The notes under the pieces were generated by a model. The model made no database searches and had not been told where the DNA came from. It worked only from the letters and a program-made list of their open reading frames with translations. This document shows, one piece after another, positions 38,266 to 46,514 of a stretch of DNA of 50,702 nucleotides (positions are counted from its first letter, which is position 1; each line of letters starts with the position of its first letter). Position numbers and translations under genes: made by a program. The DNA comes from DASRUP01 sp036397395 (lineage in GTDB: Bacteria > Patescibacteriota > Minisyncoccia > Minisyncoccales > UBA10102), in NCBI GenBank assembly GCA_036397395.1, contig DASWIZ010000007.1:1-50702 (forward strand), read 5' to 3'.

Positions 38266-38966
38266 AGTTTCTGAATTTCTGCGTCGATAATTGCTTTTAA
38301 GTTTTCGTACGGAAGCGCGCCGCGTACCGGCGTGCCGTTCACAAAACTCCCTGGCGTGCCGTTTACCCCAAGGCGCAGCCCTTCTTGATACTGCCTTTCC
38401 ACTTTTTCTGCGTATTTTCCGCTGTTCAAACAGCTCTCAAAAGCTGCTTGGTCCAACCCGATTTCTTTGGCGATTTGAGGCAGAAGAGCAAGGTCAAGCC
38501 CGTTGTTTGAAGGAGTGATTTCAAACACTTTATCCACATACGCCCAGAACTTTTCGTTGCCTCCTAATTCTCCGGCGCACTCTGCGGCTTCCGCTTCTTT
38601 TCGGGCTTTGGAGTGAATCTGGTCTAAAGGAAAGTGTTTGTACGTCCACCTCACCTGGTCGCCGTATTCCACCAGGGCTTGCTGTACCGTGGAGTGAAAC
38701 CTTTTGCAAAACGGGCATTCCAAATCGGAGTATTCCACTATGGTAATGGGCGCATCCACATTTCCTCTTATATAGTCTTCATCGGTAACTGCTGGTTTAA
38801 CAACGCCCTCGTTTGCAGTATCTGTGCTGCCTGTTTGATCGGCAGCCTGGGCGCCAAGCCCACCTGTGGGAAGAGTAATCCCTCCCGCGGCCAACACCGA
38901 AAGCGATATCATGCTTCCTGCCACCAAAATTGCCGCTGGCGTAAAGTAATCTTTGTATTTTTCCAT
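38262..38966 (-). CDS. DsbA/DSBA-like exported thioredoxin-fold oxidoreductase
   Basis: 234 residues: membrane anchor (ILVAGSMISLSVLAAGGITL), linker, then a thioredoxin fold with the CPFC active site (YSDLECPFCKRFHSTVQQAL), a helical insertion and the cis-proline loop NGTPGSFVNGTPV. It matches the DsbA/BdbD-like thioredoxin_4 family that oxidises or isomerises exported thiols. It fits a cell exporting many Cys-containing TasA-like and Cys-rich proteins. Next upstream is a thioredoxin-reductase-like gene, and DUF3105 follows with a 4-nt overlap. Confidence 0.88.
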   Translation of the reverse strand: MEKYKDYFTPAAILVAGSMISLSVLAAGGITLPTGGLGAQAADQTGSTDTANEGVVKPAVTDEDYIRGNVDAPITIVEYSDLECPFCKRFHSTVQQALVEYGDQVRWTYKHFPLDQIHSKARKEAEAAECAGELGGNEKFWAYVDKVFEITPSNNGLDLALLPQIAKEIGLDQAAFESCLNSGKYAEKVERQYQEGLRLGVNGTPGSFVNGTPVRGALPYENLKAIIDAEIQKL

Positions 38967-38992
38967 ATACTCTATTAATAGCTTATTATGTT

Positions 38993-39907
38993 TTATTTTG
39001 CAAACCCCCCAATGTATTCGTAAACTGCGGTAGCGGCCACCGCCCCCATAGCAGCGGCTGTAATATCTTGTTTAAATTCTCCAAAATGCCTGGTTGTATC
39101 GCCCGCCGCAAATATGCCCGGCACGTTTGTACTCATCATATTATCTACTTTTACAAAGTTTTTCTCGTCGAGCTCCAGTCCCAGCTGCTTGGCAAGCGTA
39201 GTGTCGGGATCGAATCCGATTTCAATAAACATGCCATCTACTACCAGATCTTTCCCGCCAGACAGAACCAGTTTTTCTAACATATTCTTGCCCACGATTT
39301 CTTTCACCTCGGTTTCTAGTAACACTTCCACTTTATTTCCCAGCTTTTCCATGCGTTCTGCGTTTACGGGTTCCGCGTGCACCTTGTCTCCCCGTACTAT
39401 AAGATACACTTTTTCTGCATATTCTGCCAGGAAATTCACTCCTTTTACCGAAGAATCTCCCCCGCCCACCATGGCCACAGTTTTGCCGCCATACAAAGGA
39501 CCATCACATGTCCAGCAATAATGCACGCCTTTTCCGGTAAGCTCTTTTTCGTTGGACAGATTCAAATGTCGTCTCCGTGAACCGATCGCCAAAATTACGG
39601 CTGTGGCCTCGTATGCTTCACCATCTTCCATTATAACCTTCCAGTCTTCCCCCGCTTTTTCAATCCCAACAGCCTTTCCATCTTTCATTTCAGCGCCGGA
39701 ATCCTTTACCTGCTCTTTCATTATTTTCATTAGCTCATAACCGTCCAAAGGCTGCACGCCAGGATAGTTTTCAATGCTTCCCGCCGTGCTGGTTTCACCG
39801 CCAAACTCGCCCGTTACAACCAGCGTTTTTAACTTATACCTGCCAGCATACAATGCCGCCGCCAACCCCGCCGCCCCCGATCCCACAACAATTAGATCGT
39901 ATTGCAT
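38993..39907 (-). CDS. trxB: Thioredoxin-disulfide reductase-like flavoprotein
   Basis: 304 residues. FAD site VVGSGAAGLAAALYAGR, redox motif HYCWTCDGPLYGG, NAD(P)H site VAMVGGGDSSVKGVNFLAEY and the C-terminal FAD motif GIFAAGDTT are all present. The redox pair is CWTC rather than the usual CATC. The NADPH-binding region reads IVRGDKVHAE, lacking the common HRRxxxR phosphate-binding arginines, so another cofactor preference (or a ferredoxin/flavin-linked variant) is possible. TACAAT (39914-39919) with TTGCAG 17 nt upstream ends 6 nt before the ATG. It probably supplies reducing power to cytoplasmic thioredoxin. Confidence 0.88.
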   Translation of the reverse strand: MQYDLIVVGSGAAGLAAALYAGRYKLKTLVVTGEFGGETSTAGSIENYPGVQPLDGYELMKIMKEQVKDSGAEMKDGKAVGIEKAGEDWKVIMEDGEAYEATAVILAIGSRRRHLNLSNEKELTGKGVHYCWTCDGPLYGGKTVAMVGGGDSSVKGVNFLAEYAEKVYLIVRGDKVHAEPVNAERMEKLGNKVEVLLETEVKEIVGKNMLEKLVLSGGKDLVVDGMFIEIGFDPDTTLAKQLGLELDEKNFVKVDNMMSTNVPGIFAAGDTTRHFGEFKQDITAAAMGAVAATAVYEYIGGFAK

Positions 39908-39913
39908 GCTTCT

Positions 39914-39942
39914 ATTGTATCTTACGATATTACCTTCTGCAA
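39914..39942 (-). promoter_or_regulatory. trxB promoter, leaderless
   Basis: Minus strand TTGCAG (39937-39942), 17 nt, TACAAT (39914-39919), 6 nt to ATG 39907; it lies within the end of the GH15 gene. Confidence 0.7.
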
Positions 39943-41844
39943 GGTTTCCTGGTCGAACGACAAATAAAACGCGCTGTTGATAAGGCCGATATGCGTGTAG
40001 GCCTGGGGGAAATTGCCGAGAAATTCCTTGGTTTTGGGGTCGATTTCTTCTGAATACAGACCGAGGTGGTTGCGGTAACTCAAAAGCTTTTCAAAAAGTT
40101 CTTGCGCTTTTTCTTTCTCTCCCGCAAACGTCAGGGCATCCACCATCCAGAAAGAACAAAGCAAAAAAGCGCCTTCGCTCCCCGGCATCCCATCGTCTGG
40201 TGAATTCGTGTACCTCCGGTACAGCCCCGGGGCTAGGGAAAGCTCGCTCTCAATGGCTTTGATAGTCGAAAGCATTTTGGGATCATCACCTTTGATAAAC
40301 CCAAACACGGGCATTAAAAGGGCTGCCGCATCAAAACTTTCTGACCCAAAACTTTGTACAAATGACTGTCGTTTCTCTGACCACCCCTGTTCCATAATCT
40401 GTTTGCGAATCTCGTCTCTTTCTTTCTTCCACAACTCTGTTTCCGCGTCGTACCCGTAGGCTTCTACCAGTTTTAAGGCGCGGTCTAACGCCACCCAGCA
40501 CATAAGTTTAGAGTGCGTAAAATGTCGTTTGCCTCCGCGCACCTCCCATAGTCCTTTATCGGGCTCCCGCCAAATGTTTACCACATGGTTTGTCAGCGCC
40601 CGCATTGTAACCCAAAGCTGCGGGCTTAACGCATAGTTGTTGCGCATGCGGTGCAAACGCCACATCATATTCAAAATTCCCCCGTAAATGTCCCACTGGC
40701 GCTGAATGTAAGCTCCGTTTCCGATACGCACGGGTTTTGATCCCATATATCCGTCTAAATGCTCCAGTGTTTCTTCCACAAGGTTTTTTTGTCCGCGCAG
40801 GCCGTACATAATCTGTAATGTTTCCGGGCCGTCTTCCACGCTGCCGCATTCATGAATTAACCACCGTACATATTCATCTGCTTCTTTTATATACCCTAAC
40901 CAAAACAAAGCCTGCAGGGTAAAGGCGGAATCTCGAATCCAGGAAAACCGATAATCCCAGTTTCTGCCGCTTCCGATTTCTTCCGGCAAAGAAGTGGTGG
41001 CGGCAGCGGCTATGGAGCCCGGCGGCTCCAAAAATAAAATTTTCAAAACCAAAGAAGAGCGCATTACCGCCTCGTGGTAAGGATACTCAATTAAGCACGT
41101 TTCCAAGTCGCACCGGTGCACCCACTCTTGCCAAAACTGCTTGGTTTCCTGTATGTCGTGTTCGTAATAAGCATCTGTTTTGTCCGGAACTTCCGTGGTG
41201 TTATACAGAAACGTAAGATAGTGTTTTTCGCCTTCTTTCATGTCCAAATAAGCCACGGCCCTGTCTTGCTCTTCAATGTGCGCATCTACTTTTTCAATGG
41301 TATAGTTTGCTTTTGAAACAAGAATTCCCTTTTTATTGCCGTTTTCCGCGGCCACCCCGCCGGGCACCACAGAAAGTGTTGTTTTTCCCTTTGCATAGTT
41401 AAACCGAGGCTGAAAAAATACTTTTACGCGGCATTTCCCTTTTATACAGGTTATTCTGCGTTGAATCTCCAAAACTTCCTCCTCTTCTGAAGGAGGCTGT
41501 TTTATTCCATTTTCAATGTGAAAAGACCCGAGCGACCCATTTCCGTTTCCAAAGTGGTTCCGTATGGGCAAACAGTCTGCCAGCTCAAGTACGCCTTGTT
41601 TGGTGGTAAAACGCGTAACAAGAATGTTTGTTTCCGGCATATATTCCTGTTCAGAAGTAAATTCTTCGGTGGGCTGCACAGCCCAAAAACCTCCTTTTGT
41701 ATAGTCTAAAATTGCGGCAAAAACAGACGGGGAATCCAAAAAGGGCGCTGGCGCCCAGTCGATTGTCCCGTCTTTTGCCACTAAAGCTGCGGACCTGCGG
41801 TTTCCTATAATGGCGTAATCTTGAATAGGTTTATACTTTGGCAT
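39922..41844 (-). CDS. GH15 family glycoside hydrolase (glucoamylase/trehalase-like)
   Basis: 640 residues without signal peptide, so cytoplasmic. The N-terminal beta domain starts YKPIQDYAIIGNRRSAALVAKDGTIDW, typical of bacterial GH15 proteins; the (alpha/alpha)6 barrel includes GSGRNWDYRFSWIRDSAFTL and RWLIHECGSVEDGPETLQ with the general-acid region, and ends ALTFAGEKEKAQELFEKLL. The family hydrolyses alpha-glucans or trehalose to glucose. It starts one base inside the transaldolase stop (TAATG), so alpha-glucan breakdown is coupled to the pentose phosphate genes. Confidence 0.9.
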   Translation of the reverse strand: MPKYKPIQDYAIIGNRRSAALVAKDGTIDWAPAPFLDSPSVFAAILDYTKGGFWAVQPTEEFTSEQEYMPETNILVTRFTTKQGVLELADCLPIRNHFGNGNGSLGSFHIENGIKQPPSEEEEVLEIQRRITCIKGKCRVKVFFQPRFNYAKGKTTLSVVPGGVAAENGNKKGILVSKANYTIEKVDAHIEEQDRAVAYLDMKEGEKHYLTFLYNTTEVPDKTDAYYEHDIQETKQFWQEWVHRCDLETCLIEYPYHEAVMRSSLVLKILFLEPPGSIAAAATTSLPEEIGSGRNWDYRFSWIRDSAFTLQALFWLGYIKEADEYVRWLIHECGSVEDGPETLQIMYGLRGQKNLVEETLEHLDGYMGSKPVRIGNGAYIQRQWDIYGGILNMMWRLHRMRNNYALSPQLWVTMRALTNHVVNIWREPDKGLWEVRGGKRHFTHSKLMCWVALDRALKLVEAYGYDAETELWKKERDEIRKQIMEQGWSEKRQSFVQSFGSESFDAAALLMPVFGFIKGDDPKMLSTIKAIESELSLAPGLYRRYTNSPDDGMPGSEGAFLLCSFWMVDALTFAGEKEKAQELFEKLLSYRNHLGLYSEEIDPKTKEFLGNFPQAYTHIGLINSAFYLSFDQETLQKVIS

Positions 41845-42716
41845 TATTTCAATAAACTATTCCAATCTTCCGCGAATGTATCTACCCCTTTATCCGTCAA
41901 ATCATGGGAAATGTCAAACGCCCGCCAATCTTGCTCCAGGCTTATTTCTTTGTACGGAATTTCACGCAGGCCTTCTGGTTTGTATTGAAAATCACCTGCC
42001 GGCAGGCCAAGGCCGCCCTCTCCCCATTCTTTGAGAACTTTCCATGGAGCAGTTACGATATCAGAACCAAGCTGAATGGCCGCGAGAAGATGATCAAGAC
42101 TTCGCACGGAGGCTACAAGCACTTCCACATGCCCGTCACCCTGCTTGTACATTTGTATAATATTCTTTATAAGCTGCATGCCGTTTTCTCCGCGGTCGTC
42201 CAAACGGCCGATAAACGGCGAAAGAAACGCATCTCCCTTTTTTGCCCCGCGGGTGGCCGCGTACACGGCCGCGGCCTGCTGCTGGAAAAACACCAGGGTC
42301 ATGTTTACCCGCATGCCCTCTGCAATACTTAAACGCGCCGCCTCCAGCCCTGTTACAGTGGTGGGGTATTTAATGTGCGCGCCTGCCCCGAGCGAAGTCG
42401 AGGGGTTCGAAATCCAGGAAAACATTCTCTTTCCCTGCTTGAGCATTTCTTCGGCGCTTGTGTTTTTGTCTGCGTATACCTCAATCGACACAGAACCTTC
42501 GGGTATCAACCCCGAAACTTCCTGCACCACTTCTTTATAAAATCCGAGGAGCTCCTCTTTCGTGAACTTTTTCCGCGCAGTCTCCGGATTTTTCGAAATG
42601 AGCGACGGATTCGTCGTCTGCCCGTCCAAAAACCCGAGCAATTTAATTGCCTTTTTTGTCTCGTCGGGATCCCCGCTGTCCAAAAATATTTTCGTTTTCA
42701 AATTCTTCGGCCTCAT
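41844..42716 (-). CDS. tal: Transaldolase with in-frame element
   Basis: 290 residues. KIFLDSGDPDETKKAIKLL and GQTTNPSL open the family's TIM barrel; the Schiff-base lysine is in HIKYPTTVTGLEA; VNMTLVFFQQQAAAVYAATRGA and SPFIGRLDDRGENG complete it. It exchanges dihydroxyacetone units between sugar phosphates. Between SWIS and HIKYPTT, just before the catalytic strand, ten residues NPSTSLGAGA are encoded by a palindromic element (42382-42410). The protein stays in frame. First gene of a tal-GH15 pair. Confidence 0.92.
   Translation of the reverse strand: MRPKNLKTKIFLDSGDPDETKKAIKLLGFLDGQTTNPSLISKNPETARKKFTKEELLGFYKEVVQEVSGLIPEGSVSIEVYADKNTSAEEMLKQGKRMFSWISNPSTSLGAGAHIKYPTTVTGLEAARLSIAEGMRVNMTLVFFQQQAAAVYAATRGAKKGDAFLSPFIGRLDDRGENGMQLIKNIIQMYKQGDGHVEVLVASVRSLDHLLAAIQLGSDIVTAPWKVLKEWGEGGLGLPAGDFQYKPEGLREIPYKEISLEQDWRAFDISHDLTDKGVDTFAEDWNSLLK
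42382..42410. repeat. Intragenic palindromic element, copy 2
   Basis: On the minus strand CCCCTCGACTTCGCTCGGGG plus GCAGG, encoding NPSTSLGAG. It differs from 37786-37812 at only a few positions, but is read in a different frame and orientation. Confidence 0.7.
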
Positions 42717-42726
42717 ATATTTATAC

Positions 42727-42741
42727 TAAGGCTAAGCCTTA
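42727..42741. repeat. Palindrome family A, solo core copy upstream of tal
   Basis: TAAGGCT-A-AGCCTTA between tal and the small membrane protein gene; 10 bp before the tal ATG. Confidence 0.75.
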
Positions 42742-42748
42742 TACGACT

Positions 42749-43072
42749 TTATGCTGTTACTTTCTTGCGACGAAAAAATTTTCGAAAGAGAAATTCTAAA
42801 ATCGCACCGAAAACAACAAAAGATAACAATGTCAGTGTTAAGAGAAGGAACCAAGGAAGAAACGGTAAAACACCAGATACTATTATCAACGGAAAGTATA
42901 CTGGTATGCCAAGCAGGGCAAACGTCCATCCCCAGCCTTCAGTGCAAATTCCTACCTGAAAAATATCACATATATCTCTTAGGTAAGCATAAATAAACAA
43001 TATAGAGCCAGAATAGAGCAGTCCGATGGTCGCCCCTATTTTATACTTCCACAAAAACCGTAAAATTCGCAT
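42749..43072 (-). CDS. Small membrane protein
   Basis: 107 residues, not recognised: three membrane helices (IGATIGLLYSGSILFIYAYL; WTFALLGIPVYFPLIIVSGV; FLPWFLLLTLTLLSFVVFGA) and a basic tail (RKFFRRKKVTA). It lies between two family-A palindromes, next to the intact transposase, so it may be a passenger or simply a resident gene. No Shine-Dalgarno is seen. Confidence 0.6.
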   Translation of the reverse strand: MRILRFLWKYKIGATIGLLYSGSILFIYAYLRDICDIFQVGICTEGWGWTFALLGIPVYFPLIIVSGVLPFLPWFLLLTLTLLSFVVFGAILEFLFRKFFRRKKVTA

Positions 43073-43088
43073 ATTATTCGTAGTAAGG

Positions 43089-43109
43089 TAGTAAGGCTTA
43101 GCCTTACTA
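43089..43109. repeat. Palindrome family A, left flank of the transposase gene
   Basis: TAGTAAGGCT-T-AGCCTTACTA, 4 bp after the transposase stop; preceded by a partial extra arm TAGTAAGG. Confidence 0.85.
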
Positions 43110-43113
43110 TAGC

Positions 43114-43833
43114 TTACTCAAGCATTAAATGCTCAATGGTGTTTATTTTTCGGGTTCGTAAAGAATTCTCGACAAATTCTTCGTATTTTGCCCGGTTCGG
43201 AAAAAGACTATGCGCGACACCCTTATCGATAATGGGTGATTCTCTTATTCCTAAGTACTCTTGTTGGGTGCCCCACGGATATGCTTCTGCAAATTGCATT
43301 ATACCTTGTATATTCTTCACGCCTTCCTCTTTTAAATTTGGTTCGATAAATTCTGCTGGATTTATCACATTAACATAAACAAGAAGATTTTGCAGGTATT
43401 CATCTGTATCTACCTGCACTACCTTGAACGGGCCTTGAAACAAGCTGCCTACTCGTTCGTACTTTTTATTAAAGTACATCGTAAAGCCCGTACCAAGCTT
43501 GTGCATAAACTTTGTAATGCCGCCTTCTACGAGCTCTTCAAGAATAAGATGATAATGGTTCGGCATCAAACAATCTGCCATAATGCGCACAAGAGAAGTT
43601 TCTTCTTTACTATTTTTCTCTAAAAACTCTTTAAGGATTCTAAAGTTCATTTTCCCGCGGTGTTCATGCTCCAACTTCCAAAGAAGGTTAAACGGACTCT
43701 TTTCTCTGTTAAACAAAAGTAAAGCCTGAAGAAATCGCCACCGGTCCGCATCGCCAAGAAAAATGTCTCGTTTTTCAACGCCTCGGTTATAGACGTGGTA
43801 GATGTAATTAGGGGCGAATTGAACCTTTCTCAT
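43114..43833 (-). CDS. Y1 transposase, REP-associated (RAYT) type
   Basis: 239 residues, intact. PNYIYHVYNRGVEKRDIFL opens the Y1_Tnp domain; the HUH metal motif is His93-Tyr94-His95 in CLMPNHYHLILEE; the nucleophile is Tyr120 in GTGFTMYFNKKYERVG; GSLFQGPFKVVQVD and a long C-terminal part follow. Single-copy domesticated members of this family excise or copy REP/REPIN palindromes. The gene is flanked on both sides by family-A palindromes and separated from pgl by one of them, the RAYT layout. AAGGAG abuts the ATG; a TATACA box lies 8 nt upstream. Confidence 0.9.
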   Translation of the reverse strand: MRKVQFAPNYIYHVYNRGVEKRDIFLGDADRWRFLQALLLFNREKSPFNLLWKLEHEHRGKMNFRILKEFLEKNSKEETSLVRIMADCLMPNHYHLILEELVEGGITKFMHKLGTGFTMYFNKKYERVGSLFQGPFKVVQVDTDEYLQNLLVYVNVINPAEFIEPNLKEEGVKNIQGIMQFAEAYPWGTQQEYLGIRESPIIDKGVAHSLFPNRAKYEEFVENSLRTRKINTIEHLMLE

Positions 43834-43845
43834 CTCCTTGGTGTA

Positions 43846-43866
43846 TAGTAAGGCTAAGCCTTACTA
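43846..43866. repeat. Palindrome family A, right flank of the transposase gene
   Basis: TAGTAAGGCT-A-AGCCTTACTA. Its end supplies the TAG stop codon of pgl (43864-43866). Confidence 0.85.
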
Positions 43867-44580
43867 CGTAATGTCGGTAAACACGGCGACGTTTTTCATT
43901 TGGTGGATAACCCGGGCCGGGGTTTTGGCAAGGTCGCCCCTCTTTGCCAGCAGGCTGCGCAGGGCGCGGCGTTTATTGGAACCGGTTGCGTACACCACCG
44001 CGCAATCCACCTGATTTCGCAAAAAAGGAAGGGTAACGGTAATGCGCTTGGGGTACTCGCTTTTTTCTTTGGTGGCGTTATACCCCACCACCCACCTGCT
44101 GTCTTTTTCGAAAAACTGGGTAAACTTTTTCGGGTTTTCTGCGTACGGCATAATGCCGGCCGTGTGGCCGTCTTCTCCGATGCCCTGGGTAATAATAATC
44201 TTGCCCTTCGGATATTTCTTTTTCCAGCGCCTTAATCCGCGCTCTAACTTTTGGGCCAACCCATACAGGCTTATTTTTCGGTGTATTCTGGTATCTATGT
44301 AATCTATGCCTTTGCGTTCCGCTTTTTTGTAAAAATCGGTTTCCGCTACCTGCGAAAAATTGTTTACCGCGGGATCGCGCGAAAACCGTTCGTCCAGCGC
44401 CGCAATGGTCGTTCTTTTCCCAACGTACTTCATTTCCACGCCCGCCAGCAATTCTAAAGCGGAACCCCCGGATAGCATAAACAGTACTGGCTTTCTGCGC
44501 GCTTGGCGCAAACATTCGTTCAGCCTGTCTATTGCCTTTCTCATTGCCGTCTCCCTCGTCTTACTCCTGGAAATTTTCAT
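43864..44580 (-). CDS. pgl: 6-phosphogluconolactonase
   Basis: 238 residues. FMLSGGSALELLAGV is the phosphate-binding loop, ALDERFSRDPAVNNFSQ and the GIGEDGHTAGIMPY motif are diagnostic of the NagB/6PGL fold. It hydrolyses 6-phosphogluconolactone between the zwf and gnd steps. It starts 4 nt after the transketolase stop, so the two are cotranscribed. The stop codon comes from the family-A palindrome, so the 3' end was probably rewritten by that insertion. Confidence 0.85.
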   Translation of the reverse strand: MKISRSKTRETAMRKAIDRLNECLRQARRKPVLFMLSGGSALELLAGVEMKYVGKRTTIAALDERFSRDPAVNNFSQVAETDFYKKAERKGIDYIDTRIHRKISLYGLAQKLERGLRRWKKKYPKGKIIITQGIGEDGHTAGIMPYAENPKKFTQFFEKDSRWVVGYNATKEKSEYPKRITVTLPFLRNQVDCAVVYATGSNKRRALRSLLAKRGDLAKTPARVIHQMKNVAVFTDIT

Positions 44581-44584
44581 GCAA

Positions 44585-46420
44585 CTACCGCAAAGCTTCT
44601 TTTATTTTTTTCATGATGGCGTCTTTGGAAATTTCTTCGTAATCGAGCAGTTCTTCGGATGTTCCGGATTTGGGCGTTTTTCTGACTGCGAGAACACGCA
44701 CCGGCGTGCCAAAGCCGGAAAGCGCGACGGCCACGGCTTCTCCCATTCCCCCTTCCGGGTAGTGGTCTTCCACCACAAAGATTGCTTCTGTTTCCCTCGC
44801 CGCTTTCTCGAGCGTGCGCTGGTCGAGCGGTTTTACCGAATAGAGATCAATCACGCGAACCGCAATCCCTTCTTTCTGCAAATCTGCGTACGCCCCAAGC
44901 GCTTCATGGAGCGTAATGCCGGCGGCTACAAGCGTTACTGCATCGTTCCCGCTCGCTTTCAGCGTTTTGCTTCCGCCTATGGGAAAACGCTCTGCGACAT
45001 CATACAAAATAGGGGTGTCCTGTCTTGTGGTACGGATATAGACATTTCCTTCATGGCGCACCGCTTCTTCTACAAGCCGCTCTGTCGCAACTTCGTCTGC
45101 CGGGTACAAAACCAGGCTATCGTGAAGAGTTCGAAAAAGCGCGATATCCTCCAAGCCCATTTGCGAGGCTCCGTCTTCGCCGATAGAAACTCCCGCGTGC
45201 GAACCTACGAACTTGATGTTCGCATCGGCGTACTGGGACATGCGAATTTGGTCGGCCGCTCTCGTGAAAAACGCCGCGAACGTGGAAACAAACGGAATTT
45301 TCCCGCGGCGCGACAGACCGATAGCGGCTCCCACCATGTTTTGCTCAGCAATGTACATTTCAAAAAACCGCTCGGGATACTTTGCCTTGAAAGTTTCCGC
45401 AAATGTGGAATTGCTTACTTCCGCGTCGAGCACTACCATGTTCGGAAATTCCGGGAATAGCCGCGTAATCGCGTTTCCGTACGCTTTGCGCGTTGCCAAA
45501 GGCTTTGCCGAATAGACAAGCGCGTCCGCAGGCCTTGCTTCCGCTATATGGGGATAATGGTCTTCGGGCTTGGCGACTTGCCCGCGCGCAAACCGATCCA
45601 CTTGGCCAAGTTCTGCGAGCGCTTTTTCATATTCTTCTCTGTTCAGGGCTTTTCCGTGCCAGCCGCCTTGGTCTTCCAGAAACGAAACTCCCTTGCCCTT
45701 GAACGTCTTTGCAATAACCATGGTAGGCCTCTCTCCCCCTCTCGTTGCCCCTGTATAGGCATCCAGAACCTCCTCAACATTATGGCCGTCGACAAGAATC
45801 GTGTGCCAGCCAAACGCCGCAATGCGCTTTTCGTATTCTTGCGCCTTATGGCCGTACATAGTTTCTCCGCGCTGGCCCAAACGGTTTACGTCGAGAATGC
45901 CCAGAAGATTGTCGAGCTTGTAATGGGCAGCCAGCTGCATGGCTTCCCATTGAGAGCCTTCTGCCATTTCGCTGTCGCCCAGCAGCACATACGTTCTATA
46001 AGGAAGTTTATCCACGTACTTTGCATTCAGGGCCATTCCCACTCCAATCGAAAGCCCCTGACCCAAAGAGCCGGTGCCAGCTTCCGTATAAGGAAACGCC
46101 ATGGTTGGATGCCCTTCCAAACGGCTCTGGAATTTCCGGTAGGTCCGCAACTCATCCTCGTCTATGGCGCCCGCGGCCGCGTATAGCGCGTAAAACAGGG
46201 GCGAAGCGTGGCCTTTGGAGAAAATGAGGCGGTCGTTGTTGGGGTGTTCAGGATCTTCAATATTCGCGCGAAACACGCCGCCGAACATAAGCGCGCACAT
46301 CAGCTCTACCGCCGACAGCGACGAAGTAGGATGCCCCGAACCAGCTTCCGTCGTCATCACCAAAATATAATACCGCATCAACTTCGCCAATTCCTCAAGT
46401 TTTTTTACATCCTGTGCCAT
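44585..46420 (-). CDS. tkt: Transketolase
   Basis: 611 residues from MAQDVKKLEELAKLMRYYIL, full length with all three domains. Thiamine-diphosphate site: GHPTSSLSAVEL, SKGHASPLFYA, GSLGQGLSIGVGMAL and GDSEMAEGSQWEAMQLA; Pyr domain with AEQNMVGAAIGL and GEDGASQMGLEDIALFR; C-terminal domain ending EELLDYEEISKDAIMKKI. It moves two-carbon units between sugar phosphates, linking pentoses to glycolysis. A perfect 20-nt palindrome (46482-46501) lies about 60 bp upstream, probably an operator. Cotranscribed with pgl. Confidence 0.95.
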   Translation of the reverse strand: MAQDVKKLEELAKLMRYYILVMTTEAGSGHPTSSLSAVELMCALMFGGVFRANIEDPEHPNNDRLIFSKGHASPLFYALYAAAGAIDEDELRTYRKFQSRLEGHPTMAFPYTEAGTGSLGQGLSIGVGMALNAKYVDKLPYRTYVLLGDSEMAEGSQWEAMQLAAHYKLDNLLGILDVNRLGQRGETMYGHKAQEYEKRIAAFGWHTILVDGHNVEEVLDAYTGATRGGERPTMVIAKTFKGKGVSFLEDQGGWHGKALNREEYEKALAELGQVDRFARGQVAKPEDHYPHIAEARPADALVYSAKPLATRKAYGNAITRLFPEFPNMVVLDAEVSNSTFAETFKAKYPERFFEMYIAEQNMVGAAIGLSRRGKIPFVSTFAAFFTRAADQIRMSQYADANIKFVGSHAGVSIGEDGASQMGLEDIALFRTLHDSLVLYPADEVATERLVEEAVRHEGNVYIRTTRQDTPILYDVAERFPIGGSKTLKASGNDAVTLVAAGITLHEALGAYADLQKEGIAVRVIDLYSVKPLDQRTLEKAARETEAIFVVEDHYPEGGMGEAVAVALSGFGTPVRVLAVRKTPKSGTSEELLDYEEISKDAIMKKIKEALR

Positions 46421-46481
46421 ACTAAACACGTAGAAAGTTATGAACCTAAAAAGTTTACAAAAGAATTAAGTATATTACATA

Positions 46482-46501
46482 ATTAGTACGATCGTACTAA
46501 T
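46482..46501. promoter_or_regulatory. 20-nt palindrome upstream of tkt, putative operator
   Basis: ATTAGTACGATCGTACTAAT, perfect. A 31-bp match around it recurs at 48059-48078. On the minus strand TATAAC lies just upstream and TATACT downstream of it, so it is placed to affect transcription of tkt-pgl. Confidence 0.65.
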
Positions 46502-46514
46502 CGTGTTATACCCT

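Noticed and set aside
42749..43866. Composite transposon carrying the small membrane gene between palindromes
   Set aside because: Y1/RAYT elements do not normally mobilise flanking genes this way, and the 42727 copy is only a core; no target duplication is visible.
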